DNA of 64,000 bases. Source: Bhargavaea sp. CC-171006 (GTDB taxonomy: Bacteria; Bacillota; Bacilli; Bacillales_A; Planococcaceae). The notes beneath the pieces are model-generated. The model made no database searches. It had not been told where the DNA came from and was given only the letters and a program-made list of their open reading frames with translations. Position 1 is the first letter of the stretch; every line of letters starts with the position of its first letter. Both the position numbers and the translations under genes were made by a program. The stretch is taken from NCBI RefSeq assembly GCF_009761675.1, contig NZ_QUZH01000007.1, forward strand, positions 1-64,000. The letters run 5' to 3'. This document shows, piece after piece, positions 36,344 to 43,669 of the stretch.

Positions 36344-36376
36344 CAAAAACCCGTTCCGGAAGATTTTCCGGAACGG
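36344..36376 (-). terminator. Terminator after the decayed gene end
   Basis: CCGTTCCGGAA and TTCCGGAACGG pair, and TTTTTGC follows on the minus strand. It is an intact terminator serving only a gene remnant. Confidence 0.8.
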
Positions 36377-36388
36377 AACTTGTAATGA

Positions 36389-36553
36389 TCATCTCTTTGC
36401 CGTGAAGGTCCCCGGGCCGTCCGCCTTGAACGTGCTGGTGCTTTCTTTCGCTTTCAGTTTGTACGTGTTGCCGCTGTCACTGTCCGCAACCGTCAGCTTA
36501 TTTGTCTTTTGAATGCTATCGAGATTTACCTGAATGGAATCATCTATCTTGGG
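36389..36553 (-). pseudogene. 3' remnant of a lost gene
   Basis: This minus-strand frame of 54 codons plus stop has no start or ribosome site and is closed upstream by TAG (36554-36556). The translation is strongly protein-like, for example VNLDSIQKTNKLTVAD and GNTYKLKAKESTSTF, suggesting the last strands of a secreted or surface beta-rich protein. A good terminator follows. The likeliest history is loss of the 5' part by deletion next to the DUF421 gene. Parent family not recognised. It fills most of the 380-bp gap between the exonuclease and DUF421 genes. Confidence 0.6.
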
Positions 36554-36594
36554 CTACATATTTGGAGCAGACACCTTATCGTTTTCATGAGGTA

Positions 36595-36639
36595 CAAAAA
36601 AAGACCTTGAGACCCGTTAAATCTAACAAGTCCCAAGGT
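36595..36639 (-). terminator. Terminator after the DUF421 gene
   Basis: ACCTTG and CAAGGT arms bracket a long imperfect stem. On the minus strand TCTTTTTTTG follows. Confidence 0.75.
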
Positions 36640-37368
36640 TCATTTTTTTAATTTAGGCTGTTTCAGAGTGACATCGAGGGTGCCGTCTTCCAATAGTTGC
36701 GCAAAAAACACTTGATCTGAGCGGGACACCCCATGCTTTCTGATCTCCTCCAGCAGCCAATCCTCGCTCAGTCCGTATTGCTTCAGATTTTTCCGGTTGA
36801 CCCTTCCGTCAGCGATGACTTCCGACGGCATGTACTGAGGAGGGCCCCCGCCTGCCTTGACGTCTTTTTTGGTTGCGGGAAGTTGGGGAACTTTCTGAAG
36901 GATGCTCAGCGCGCCGTTGGTTTCCAGGACGGCATACTGTACATCTTTAATCGTAAAGACTCCCCCTTCGCGAAGCATCATGTTCAGGTCATCCAAGTGC
37001 AGCTGAACTGATTTCATCGCCTGTTCGTCAAGTCGGCCATCCCTGATCACAATGGTCGGCTGGTTGTCGAGTATCATCCTGCTACCGCCCCATTTAAGGG
37101 TGATGAAGCTCAGAAGAACGACAAGCAGCACCCAGACGACCAGTGAAACAAGGCCGTTCCAGAATGGTGTCTCGCTTTCACCGGCGATATTCGCTGCGAT
37201 TGAGCCGATCGTGATTCCGGTAATGTAATGAAAAAACGTCAGCTGGCTCATCTGCTTTTTGCCGAGAAGCCTTGTCAGAAGCAGGAGTGCCGCGAACGAT
37301 ACGGTTGTCCGGAAGACCATTTCCCAAAAGTGGACATCTCCCCACCCTTCTCCCCAGCCATCAAACAT
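36640..37368 (-). CDS. DUF421 membrane protein (YetF family)
   Basis: The 242-residue protein has three N-terminal transmembrane helices (about 18-95) and a cytoplasmic DUF421 domain with RLLGKKQMSQLTFFHYI, GSRMILDNQPTIVIRDG and LREGGVFTIKDVQYAVLE. The YetF group is common in Bacillaceae and sometimes linked to spore germination membranes or stress; the function is unresolved. It follows the decayed gene and may have come in by rearrangement there. Confidence 0.92.
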   Translation of the reverse strand: MFDGWGEGWGDVHFWEMVFRTTVSFAALLLLTRLLGKKQMSQLTFFHYITGITIGSIAANIAGESETPFWNGLVSLVVWVLLVVLLSFITLKWGGSRMILDNQPTIVIRDGRLDEQAMKSVQLHLDDLNMMLREGGVFTIKDVQYAVLETNGALSILQKVPQLPATKKDVKAGGGPPQYMPSEVIADGRVNRKNLKQYGLSEDWLLEEIRKHGVSRSDQVFFAQLLEDGTLDVTLKQPKLKK

Positions 37369-37435
37369 AAGGACGCATCCTTTCCTTCTTCATTCACTTC
37401 TTTCATCGTGCCACTCCCGCTGCGGCTTTATTCAT

Positions 37436-37466
37436 AAAAAAAGACCGCTGCACTTAAGTGCAGCGG
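37436..37466 (-). terminator. Terminator after the YflT-type gene
   Basis: CCGCTGCACTT and AAGTGCAGCGG form a perfect stem with a U run on the minus strand. Confidence 0.9.
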
Positions 37467-37488
37467 AGTGATGCGTCCGAAAATCGAT

Positions 37489-38088
37489 TTATAGGGGATC
37501 GTTGAACCGGTCACGGTTTGCAGGATCCACCGTGTCATCAAGCATTGTACGATCAGTTGTGGCGGCCGATTCGTCAATCCGGTCGCGGCCGGTAGTGAAT
37601 GTCGTTTCATCGGCAAGTGAGCTTCCCACCCCGAAGGATGTGTCTTCTACGCTGGCATTGCGGTCGACAAGGACAAGAATCTTGCCTTCGTTAAAGTACG
37701 TTTCGTAGCGCTCCGCCTCGTCTTCCGGCACACCCATGCCGATCAGTGCGCCGGCAAGTCCGCCAACGCCCGCACCTGCAGCCGCTCCGGTCAGTCCGGC
37801 AACGACCGGACCCGCGGCGACAATCGGCCCGATGCCCGGGATAGCCAATGCTCCGAGACCGGCAAGCACGCCGCCGAGGCCGCCCAGTACGCCGCCTGTC
37901 GCAGCACCGGTCGCCGCGCCTTCGGCAGCCTGTGTGCCTGTCTCATCCTCGATAGCTTCCACGTCTTCATTGTTCTTCGAGATGACGGAAATGTCATCCG
38001 ATCCGTACCCCTGGCGTTTCAGATCCTCGATTGCATCGATTGCTTGCTGTTCGTTGTCATAATAACCTACTACTCTACGTTCAGTCAT
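37489..38088 (-). CDS. General stress protein with YflT/GSP17M domain
   Basis: The 199-residue protein starts with a YflT-type domain (RRVVGYYDNEQQAIDAIEDLKRQGY), then a Gly/Ala-rich hydrophobic middle (about 58-120) that may insert into membranes, and an acidic, Thr/Asp-rich tail. This is the family of B. subtilis GsiB/YflT-like general-stress proteins. AAAGGAGG precedes the ATG, and a near-consensus sigma-B promoter lies at 38125-38149. The biochemical role is not known. Confidence 0.88.
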   Translation of the reverse strand: MTERRVVGYYDNEQQAIDAIEDLKRQGYGSDDISVISKNNEDVEAIEDETGTQAAEGAATGAATGGVLGGLGGVLAGLGALAIPGIGPIVAAGPVVAGLTGAAAGAGVGGLAGALIGMGVPEDEAERYETYFNEGKILVLVDRNASVEDTSFGVGSSLADETTFTTGRDRIDESAATTDRTMLDDTVDPANRDRFNDPL

Positions 38089-38124
38089 GTTTCCTAACGC
38101 CTCCTTTAGCAGTCTAGTTTGAGG

Positions 38125-38149
38125 TTACCCGCTGCACATAGGGATAAAC
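38125..38149 (-). promoter_or_regulatory. Sigma-B promoter of the YflT-type gene
   Basis: On the minus strand GTTTAT, 13 nt, GGGTAA is close to the sigma-B consensus. It lies about 37 bp before the ATG and is the best of the four sigma-B-like sites in the window. Confidence 0.75.
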
Positions 38150-38151
38150 AC

Positions 38152-38178
38152 GAAAAGCCGCCCGCAATTCGGACGGCC
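38152..38178 (-). terminator. Terminator after the HlyD-type gene
   Basis: GCCGTCCG / CGGGCGGC arms on the minus strand are followed by TTTTCG. Confidence 0.7.
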
Positions 38179-38193
38179 TCGCTGCAGTTGAGC

Positions 38194-39504
38194 TTATCGG
38201 AATAACATGAAACGCATATAATCGCGCCAGTCATGGGCTTTCCATTCGTCTTTGGACGGCCATTCTAGCGGCATCGGAAGGATGATAGCCGGAGGCGAGA
38301 TATTCCGGTCATAGATCGGACCCGTAATCACGAAGTCACCCGCATACAGGTTGTCCGTGATGACGCTCTGCCCTTTCCAGTCAAACGGCGTGATGACCGG
38401 CACGTCCACAGCATATCCATCACCGTTGATCACCGTGGCAATCGCTTCATCCCTGTATCTGCCGGAGAGGGCGCCGGACTTCACAGCGACCGCGTCGAAC
38501 GCTTCTTCAGTGTAGATCACGGCGTTGACATTATTCGCGAACGGGAGCGTGACGACGTTCTCATTCGGCAGGATCCTCACCTCGTAATAGGCCAGCGGGT
38601 TGCTGACATCACGTTTGTCGAGGCTTTTGTAAGTGTCCAACCACTTCGATTCCGGTGCCTCGACCTCCGAAACAGAATACACACTGCCTTCGATGGCGGC
38701 ATCAAGGCCGGGCGCCTGGATGAACACACGGTCTTCCTGCTGGATGTCCTGCCACTCTTCGCCGGCTGCAAATGTCAGGATCGTCCGCTCTGATGAATAC
38801 AAATCCACGGCAAGCTGCTGCCCCTGCCTGTGGACCTTGGCGACCGTTCCTTCCACCGGGCTGACAAGTGAAGGTGAGTCCCCGCTTTGCTCCAGCTGGG
38901 CCTGGACGACCGTCAGCTGCCGCCTGATGTCCGCTATTTGGTTTTTCACCGCGGCAATGGCATGGGCATAGGCCCCTTCCTGAGGAACATCAACATTGAC
39001 ATCAACACTCAGGTCGACAATCGGATTGTCGTTCCCGGGACTGCTGTTTCCAAACCGTTCGTCAGCGTTGGTATTGGAGCCCGACCCGGATTCCGCAGAT
39101 AGGCGTTCCTGTTCGAGCTGGCTCAGCGTGGACTCCAGTTCGCGCTCCTGGGCTTCAAGTGCACTCTGTTCGGCCTGCCAGACCGAACGCTGGCCTTCCA
39201 TCCGGCCCGAATCCAACTTTGCGATCGGTTGTCCGGCGGTGACCGCTCCCCCTTCTTGGACAAGCCACTCCTCCACAGTCGCATCGTTGTCCACATACGC
39301 TGTGTAGACCGTATCGGGAATGACAAACGCTTCCTTGGCCATCTTTTTCGCATAGTCAGCAGCGACCATGCGCTCGGTTTCGGGCGCATAGACATCTTTC
39401 GGAATCAGGCTTTTCCCGCCGTACAGCAACATAAGATTTGTCGCGATAAAAGCGGTGACGGCAACCGAGACAGCGATATTCACAAACTTATTCAACCGAC
39501 CCAC
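38194..39504 (-). CDS. HlyD/RND-type membrane fusion adaptor
   Basis: The 436-residue protein has an N-terminal membrane anchor (about 10-30), a lipoyl-like half motif (VEEWLVQEGGAVTAGQPIAKLDSG), a coiled-coil hairpin (about 105-215) interrupted by a Ser/Asn/Asp-rich loop, and beta-barrel domains. It is an efflux adaptor of the YknX/HlyD type. No ABC transporter genes are adjacent; instead its start overlaps the end of an upstream membrane gene by 17 nt. The partner pump must be elsewhere or be that membrane protein. Confidence 0.85.
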   Translation of the reverse strand: MGRLNKFVNIAVSVAVTAFIATNLMLLYGGKSLIPKDVYAPETERMVAADYAKKMAKEAFVIPDTVYTAYVDNDATVEEWLVQEGGAVTAGQPIAKLDSGRMEGQRSVWQAEQSALEAQERELESTLSQLEQERLSAESGSGSNTNADERFGNSSPGNDNPIVDLSVDVNVDVPQEGAYAHAIAAVKNQIADIRRQLTVVQAQLEQSGDSPSLVSPVEGTVAKVHRQGQQLAVDLYSSERTILTFAAGEEWQDIQQEDRVFIQAPGLDAAIEGSVYSVSEVEAPESKWLDTYKSLDKRDVSNPLAYYEVRILPNENVVTLPFANNVNAVIYTEEAFDAVAVKSGALSGRYRDEAIATVINGDGYAVDVPVITPFDWKGQSVITDNLYAGDFVITGPIYDRNISPPAIILPMPLEWPSKDEWKAHDWRDYMRFMLFR

Positions 39505-40180
39505 CTCCTCCGAAAAGCTCCGTGAACAAGCTCTCGGCCGGTATCATCCCAAAAAGGGACACGGCAAGCGCCATCAGCACCTGGAGGCCGATGATGATCC
39601 AGAGAAGGCTCCGGCCGGCTTCCGGAAGGAGCTGGCGGATAAAACGAAATTGGTATGCAACAACAAGCGCAGTTCCAAGACTTAGCTGGTTCAGAAAGTA
39701 GATCAGGACCGGATGCGTCAGGAATGTCGAGGCAAGCGGGCCGAACGACAGCGGCGAGACCGGCGTGGCGGCTCCGCTGGCCAGGAAAATTGCAAAAACG
39801 ACTGCTTTCTCCAAAAGCAGAATCGCTGCCACGAACAGCTGCAGGACAATGAGTTTCCGGTATCCGGCATTTGTGAGCTTATGTAGGATGAACGAAACGA
39901 CATACACATGAAACGCTGTATAAATGACAGACCAGAGGACCGCGGCTGCGAGCGACAAAATCCGCCTGAGGGCGAACGTTTCCTCCGCGCCGCTGACGGC
40001 GATTGGCGTGAGGCCCCTCGACCCAAGTCCCCACATGTCCATCAGGGCATACAGGACGGCCGCGGAGATGAACAGTCCGGCTATCCGCCATCTGAAGCCC
40101 TTCATCACAAACACGTCCATCCGGTCCGTCAGTTTCCGCTGATTCAGCAGGAAACGCCAGAATTTGAATTCAATGAACAT
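39488..40180 (-). CDS. Membrane protein coupled to the HlyD-type adaptor (Yip1-like)
   Basis: The 230-residue protein has about five hydrophobic helices in a Yip1-like arrangement and ends in a short Gly/Glu tail. I compare it, cautiously, with YknW, which works with YknX and an ABC pair in B. subtilis. ATG 40180 has AAGGGG 9 nt upstream. It overlaps the HlyD-type gene, so both are translated together. No yknYZ-type ATPase or permease gene follows. Confidence 0.65.
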   Translation of the reverse strand: MFIEFKFWRFLLNQRKLTDRMDVFVMKGFRWRIAGLFISAAVLYALMDMWGLGSRGLTPIAVSGAEETFALRRILSLAAAVLWSVIYTAFHVYVVSFILHKLTNAGYRKLIVLQLFVAAILLLEKAVVFAIFLASGAATPVSPLSFGPLASTFLTHPVLIYFLNQLSLGTALVVAYQFRFIRQLLPEAGRSLLWIIIGLQVLMALAVSLFGMIPAESLFTELFGGGGSVE

Positions 40181-40355
40181 ACATCCATACCCCTTCAAGC
40201 CCGATAGGTTAATAGCTTCTCTCCAACTTTACCAAATAAAAGCTGTTTTGTATTCATTCAAACGACACAGGTCCTGAGGATTATCCAAAAGGTGCGATTA
40301 TTCGTACGCTGATGCTCGAAGTACTCCATCATCTGTGAAGTCTTATCCCAAACGC

Positions 40356-40392
40356 CAAGAACCCGCCGGAAACCATACGGCGGGTTCTTTAG
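40356..40392 (-). terminator. Terminator after the IDEAL-domain gene
   Basis: AGAACCCGCCG and CGGCGGGTTCT form a perfect 11-bp stem. On the minus strand it is followed by a weak U tract (TTGGCGTTTGG). Confidence 0.7.
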
Positions 40393-40404
40393 ATTTCATC
40401 TATT

Positions 40405-40857
40405 TTATAAAGTTCCATTCAACTGACCGGTCAGATGGTGGAAGAGGTCCCGGTCTCCTGTTTCGAGTGCGCGGTCAATCAGGTTCAACAGGTTCATCCG
40501 TTCAAGTTCTTCGATCAGATTTTCCGCTTCACCGGGTTCGAGCAGCAGCGGGTCATTTTCCATAATGTCCGCCCCCTGCAGGATTTCTTTGAGATGGGTG
40601 TGTATATCTGAAATGAGCAGCAACTGATAAAGCGGGAGGCGGATGAAGCGGCTGCCTTTCTGGAAAACGAAAATGTCACCGAGATTTTCGACTTGAAGGT
40701 TCTGGAGGTTGATGTGGATCTCTTTCCCCTCCGCCGGAATGAAATGAAAAAGCTCTTCACCTTTTTTGATCGTGAAATACTGATACTCAAAGACCAACTT
40801 CACCTTCGCCTGTTCCTGCGTAACGTAAAATGGCTTCATTCGTTGGATGTGCAGCAT
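40405..40857 (-). CDS. IDEAL-domain protein
   Basis: The 150-residue soluble protein has a beta-rich N-terminal part and ends with an IDEAL-like helix (NLLNLIDRALETGDRDLFHHLTGQL region, about 120-147). The IDEAL domain is a short module found in Bacillales proteins of varied function. The start at 40857 follows AAGGAGG. The N-terminal domain is not recognised. It may be monocistronic, as both sides carry terminators. Confidence 0.75.
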   Translation of the reverse strand: MLHIQRMKPFYVTQEQAKVKLVFEYQYFTIKKGEELFHFIPAEGKEIHINLQNLQVENLGDIFVFQKGSRFIRLPLYQLLLISDIHTHLKEILQGADIMENDPLLLEPGEAENLIEELERMNLLNLIDRALETGDRDLFHHLTGQLNGTL

Positions 40858-40923
40858 GGGGCTCCCTCCTTTTCTAAATATTCCGTTATCGACAGTTTAC
40901 CATAATTATATGAAAGCGCATAC

Positions 40924-40950
40924 AAAATAATCCGGGCTTGAAGCCCGGTA
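40924..40950 (-). terminator. Terminator after the 40956 gene
   Basis: CCGGGCTT and AAGCCCGG form a stem; ATTATTTTG follows on the minus strand. Confidence 0.7.
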
Positions 40951-40955
40951 TCTTT

Positions 40956-41324
40956 TTATTCCTTGTGGCCCGGACTTTTCCGGCTCTTTTTCCGGGGTCT
41001 GCTGCTGGCGTCCACGAAGAAACCAAAGCCGTCCTTCCCGAATTCCATGACATAGGATGACAGGAAGGCATGTCCGGTCTCACGGAAAAGCTGGCGGTCC
41101 TCGACCGGCTTATAGAAGACAATGGCCTGCTCAGTAAAATCCATGCTGACATTGCTGAGGCGGAATGGCCCATAATCCATTTCCGGAAGCCGGATATAAT
41201 CTCCGTCTCCTTCCATGACCACCTTGTAGCCGGTCATCCCTCCTCCCTTTCTCTCGATGAGCCTCCACTTCCCCGGCCTGATTCCGTCCTTTTTTCCGAT
41301 TACCCTTATTTCATACCGCGTCAT
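40956..41324 (-). CDS. Conserved-looking small soluble protein, function unknown
   Basis: The 122-residue protein is beta-rich and soluble, with a basic C-terminal tail (SRPRKKSRKSPGHKE). The alternating pattern in YKVVMEGDGDYIRLPEM suggests a small barrel. AGGAGCGG lies before the ATG. No family is recognised and no partner is evident. Confidence 0.6.
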   Translation of the reverse strand: MTRYEIRVIGKKDGIRPGKWRLIERKGGGMTGYKVVMEGDGDYIRLPEMDYGPFRLSNVSMDFTEQAIVFYKPVEDRQLFRETGHAFLSSYVMEFGKDGFGFFVDASSRPRKKSRKSPGHKE

Positions 41325-41501
41325 CTCAACCGCTCCTTTCTCCCTGATCCATTGCTATCATCATATTTACAATATTCGTTAATTCAAAGACTTAAATCGA
41401 CAAAATGACGATTTATCATCAACGTTTTGTTGATTAAGCACGATGGTTCCTTTCCAACCGTTAATTTGGGTCCATGACAGGCCCGAAGGGGGAATGGAAT
41501 C

Positions 41502-41939
41502 GTGGCAATTCAAGATAAGTTCCGGGAATATCGGGAAGATGTGCTCGGCATCAAACAGAGAGAAATGGCTTACCGGCTTGGCGTGGAACCGGCCGTGCTC
41601 TCCAACTATGAGCTCGGGAAGCGGGACTTTCCGAATGATCTGCTGGTCAGGGCGAAAGAAGTGTTCGGAATGACAGATGAGCAATTCCTGGCCATGATGC
41701 TTGGCAGGCCATACGGTGGTGGTGGCCGGGACACGGCCAGGCTGCTCGAGGAGGCCCGGGAGGCACAAGCCCGATACTATGCCTCGTTCGCAGAATCGTA
41801 CGGTGAAGTTATCGAACAGTCGGCAGAGTTGCGGGAGCTGATTTCATTTGTCTCCGGGCAGGATCCCAAGACACGGAAAGAGATGCTGTCAGTCACCAGG
41901 CGCATGCTGGATATTTTCAAAGACATGAGACTCGACTGA
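41502..41939 (+). CDS. XRE-type helix-turn-helix regulator
   Basis: The 145-residue protein has an N-terminal Cro/CI helix-turn-helix (about 8-60): KQREMAYRLGVEPAVLSNYELGKRD region. A helical C-terminal part with a small Gly-rich turn (PYGGGGRD) follows and probably dimerises. GTG 41502 follows AAGGGGG by 9 nt. It precedes ywqB-ywqA but is separated by a strong terminator, so it is a separate unit. A degraded 21-bp repeat-like sequence lies just before it at about 41420-41440. Its targets are unknown. Confidence 0.85.
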   Translation: MAIQDKFREYREDVLGIKQREMAYRLGVEPAVLSNYELGKRDFPNDLLVRAKEVFGMTDEQFLAMMLGRPYGGGGRDTARLLEEAREAQARYYASFAESYGEVIEQSAELRELISFVSGQDPKTRKEMLSVTRRMLDIFKDMRLD

Positions 41940-41959
41940 CATCCTAAAGAGAATCGGCA

Positions 41960-42014
41960 GTCCCTCCGTTTACGATTGTTTCCAGTCATCGTATAATGGA
42001 GGGACAGCCTTTTT
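41960..42014 (+). terminator. Terminator after the XRE gene
   Basis: GTCCCTCC (41960-41967) pairs with GGAGGGAC (41998-42005), with an inner ACGAT/ATCGT stem, then TTTTTT. Confidence 0.9.
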
Positions 42015-42079
42015 TAGTTTAAGGGCATTTCCGGGCGCCCGGCGTTCCTTCCTGCCAGGAAAACAGCCCAGAGAAAGCG

Positions 42080-43669
42080 GTGTGTTCATTGATCGATCAG
42101 CTTACAGAAGTTGCCGATATATATAGAACGGAAATAATTGATGCGATGGAGCAGCAGAAGCGGCTTCCTGTCACACTTGAAGTGAGGGAACGGCGGTTCC
42201 GCCAGGCGGCGATGATGGTCCGGAATGACTGGTTGCGGCTTCTTCAGTCCGATCAGACCGGGATTGTCCGGTTCGCCTTCCCCGGCTATCCCCAGCCGGA
42301 AGCGGAAATCCGCCTGTACAACCCGCGGGCATTATGCAGTGTCCATGGTGATAAGGGGTGCGAGCATACTACGGCCGCCTATTTCGCGCTATATCAGCGT
42401 TTCGCCTCCCTGTCGGACTGGCTTGCGGAGTGGCGCCACTCCGCAAGCCATACCGCTGCTCCATCCCGTACGGCGGAAAAAACACCGGAAGCATGGCGTG
42501 AGTTTTTCGGTCAGCTGACGGGAACTTTCCCTCCGATGGGGGACAATGTCCCCTTTCATATGATTTCGTCTGCAGTCACTCTTTACCGCCAGCAGGTGCG
42601 GGAAGCGGAGCCTCTCGAACAGGAGTGGAAGCCGCTTTTCCGGCTGTATGCCGGGCTGTTCGGCTTTCATGCAGTCACTGCCGGTGCGCCGGCGGGAGGC
42701 TTCTCAATCGGATATGATCGGTGGCAGTACGGGCGCCTGCTCGATTCACTCACAGACGGCATCAGAGACGAACTGAAGCTTCTATCCACCACCCGCCGCC
42801 TGTTTGCCGCCGACCCGTTTTATCGGGATCTGGAGGAGCTGATCCGGTCGCTGACCCTTTCCGCTGAAAATGCCCAGGGCAGGTGGCTGAGCATTTACCG
42901 TGAGATGTGGGAATCCCTTTTCAGCGGAAGCGATGCCGGAAAACGTGAGCTTGATAAGCTTCGCCAGATGAATGAGGAGGATGAAGAGCGGCCTGCCCTT
43001 CGGCTCATGACCGCTTATCTGGAAGTGCTTATCGGAGTTCCGGCCACGGGTCTGGATACACCGCTCGGCCAAAGCGACCTGCCGCTTTTCCCTTCCTATC
43101 TGGACATGGCATCGAGCCTTGCAGAAAATGGACAATCCGATGAGGCAAGGAACCTCCTTATGTCGCTTGTTCCGCAGATCGGAAACTACATGGAATCTGT
43201 ATCATTTCTGGACCAGCGCACCGCAGCCGGGAGACTTGCCGACCTATGCCGTGAAACAGACGTACCAGATGAAACGGCGGCCGATATCCTGTTCCGATGC
43301 GGCAGCGCCGCAGAGGCTGAATATGCAGAATTTCTCCTCAGCAAGGGCCATTACAGGGAATGGGCGGCGTACCATCACCTGAACCGTTCCAGCCTCGAAA
43401 GGATTGAGCGGACCGGTCTGAAGACGATGATGGACGAAGCCCCTATGGAGGCTGTCTTCCTCATGAATATTCATGTGGAGGAACAGATCGCCCAGAAGAA
43501 CAGGCAGAATTACCGGGAGGCTGTCCGCATCCTGAAAAAAATGAAGCGCGCTGCGAAAAAAGCCGGACGGTCAGAATGGTGGTCCGGCTACGTCGGAGCA
43601 CTGCGTCGGCGCCACCAGCGGCTCCGCGCACTCATGGAGGAACTTGAGAAAGGAGGACTGCTGTCATGA
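42080..43669 (+). CDS. ywqB: SWIM-type zinc-finger protein YwqB
   Basis: The 529-residue protein has an N-terminal SWIM-like motif region (about 60-100, LCSVHGDKGCEHTTAAYFAL) that lacks the first CxC of the usual CxC-CxH, followed by a long helical, TPR-like body. B. subtilis YwqB sits in the same pair with the SNF2 helicase YwqA. Start is GTG 42080, with TTG 42089 possible; no strong ribosome site is visible. The stop overlaps the ywqA ATG (ATGA). Confidence 0.88.
   Translation: MCSLIDQLTEVADIYRTEIIDAMEQQKRLPVTLEVRERRFRQAAMMVRNDWLRLLQSDQTGIVRFAFPGYPQPEAEIRLYNPRALCSVHGDKGCEHTTAAYFALYQRFASLSDWLAEWRHSASHTAAPSRTAEKTPEAWREFFGQLTGTFPPMGDNVPFHMISSAVTLYRQQVREAEPLEQEWKPLFRLYAGLFGFHAVTAGAPAGGFSIGYDRWQYGRLLDSLTDGIRDELKLLSTTRRLFAADPFYRDLEELIRSLTLSAENAQGRWLSIYREMWESLFSGSDAGKRELDKLRQMNEEDEERPALRLMTAYLEVLIGVPATGLDTPLGQSDLPLFPSYLDMASSLAENGQSDEARNLLMSLVPQIGNYMESVSFLDQRTAAGRLADLCRETDVPDETAADILFRCGSAAEAEYAEFLLSKGHYREWAAYHHLNRSSLERIERTGLKTMMDEAPMEAVFLMNIHVEEQIAQKNRQNYREAVRILKKMKRAAKKAGRSEWWSGYVGALRRRHQRLRALMEELEKGGLLS

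Noticed and set aside
40270-40350. Short minus-strand frame of 24 codons before the membrane-adaptor pair
   Set aside because: No ribosome site, odd composition and no conserved pattern.
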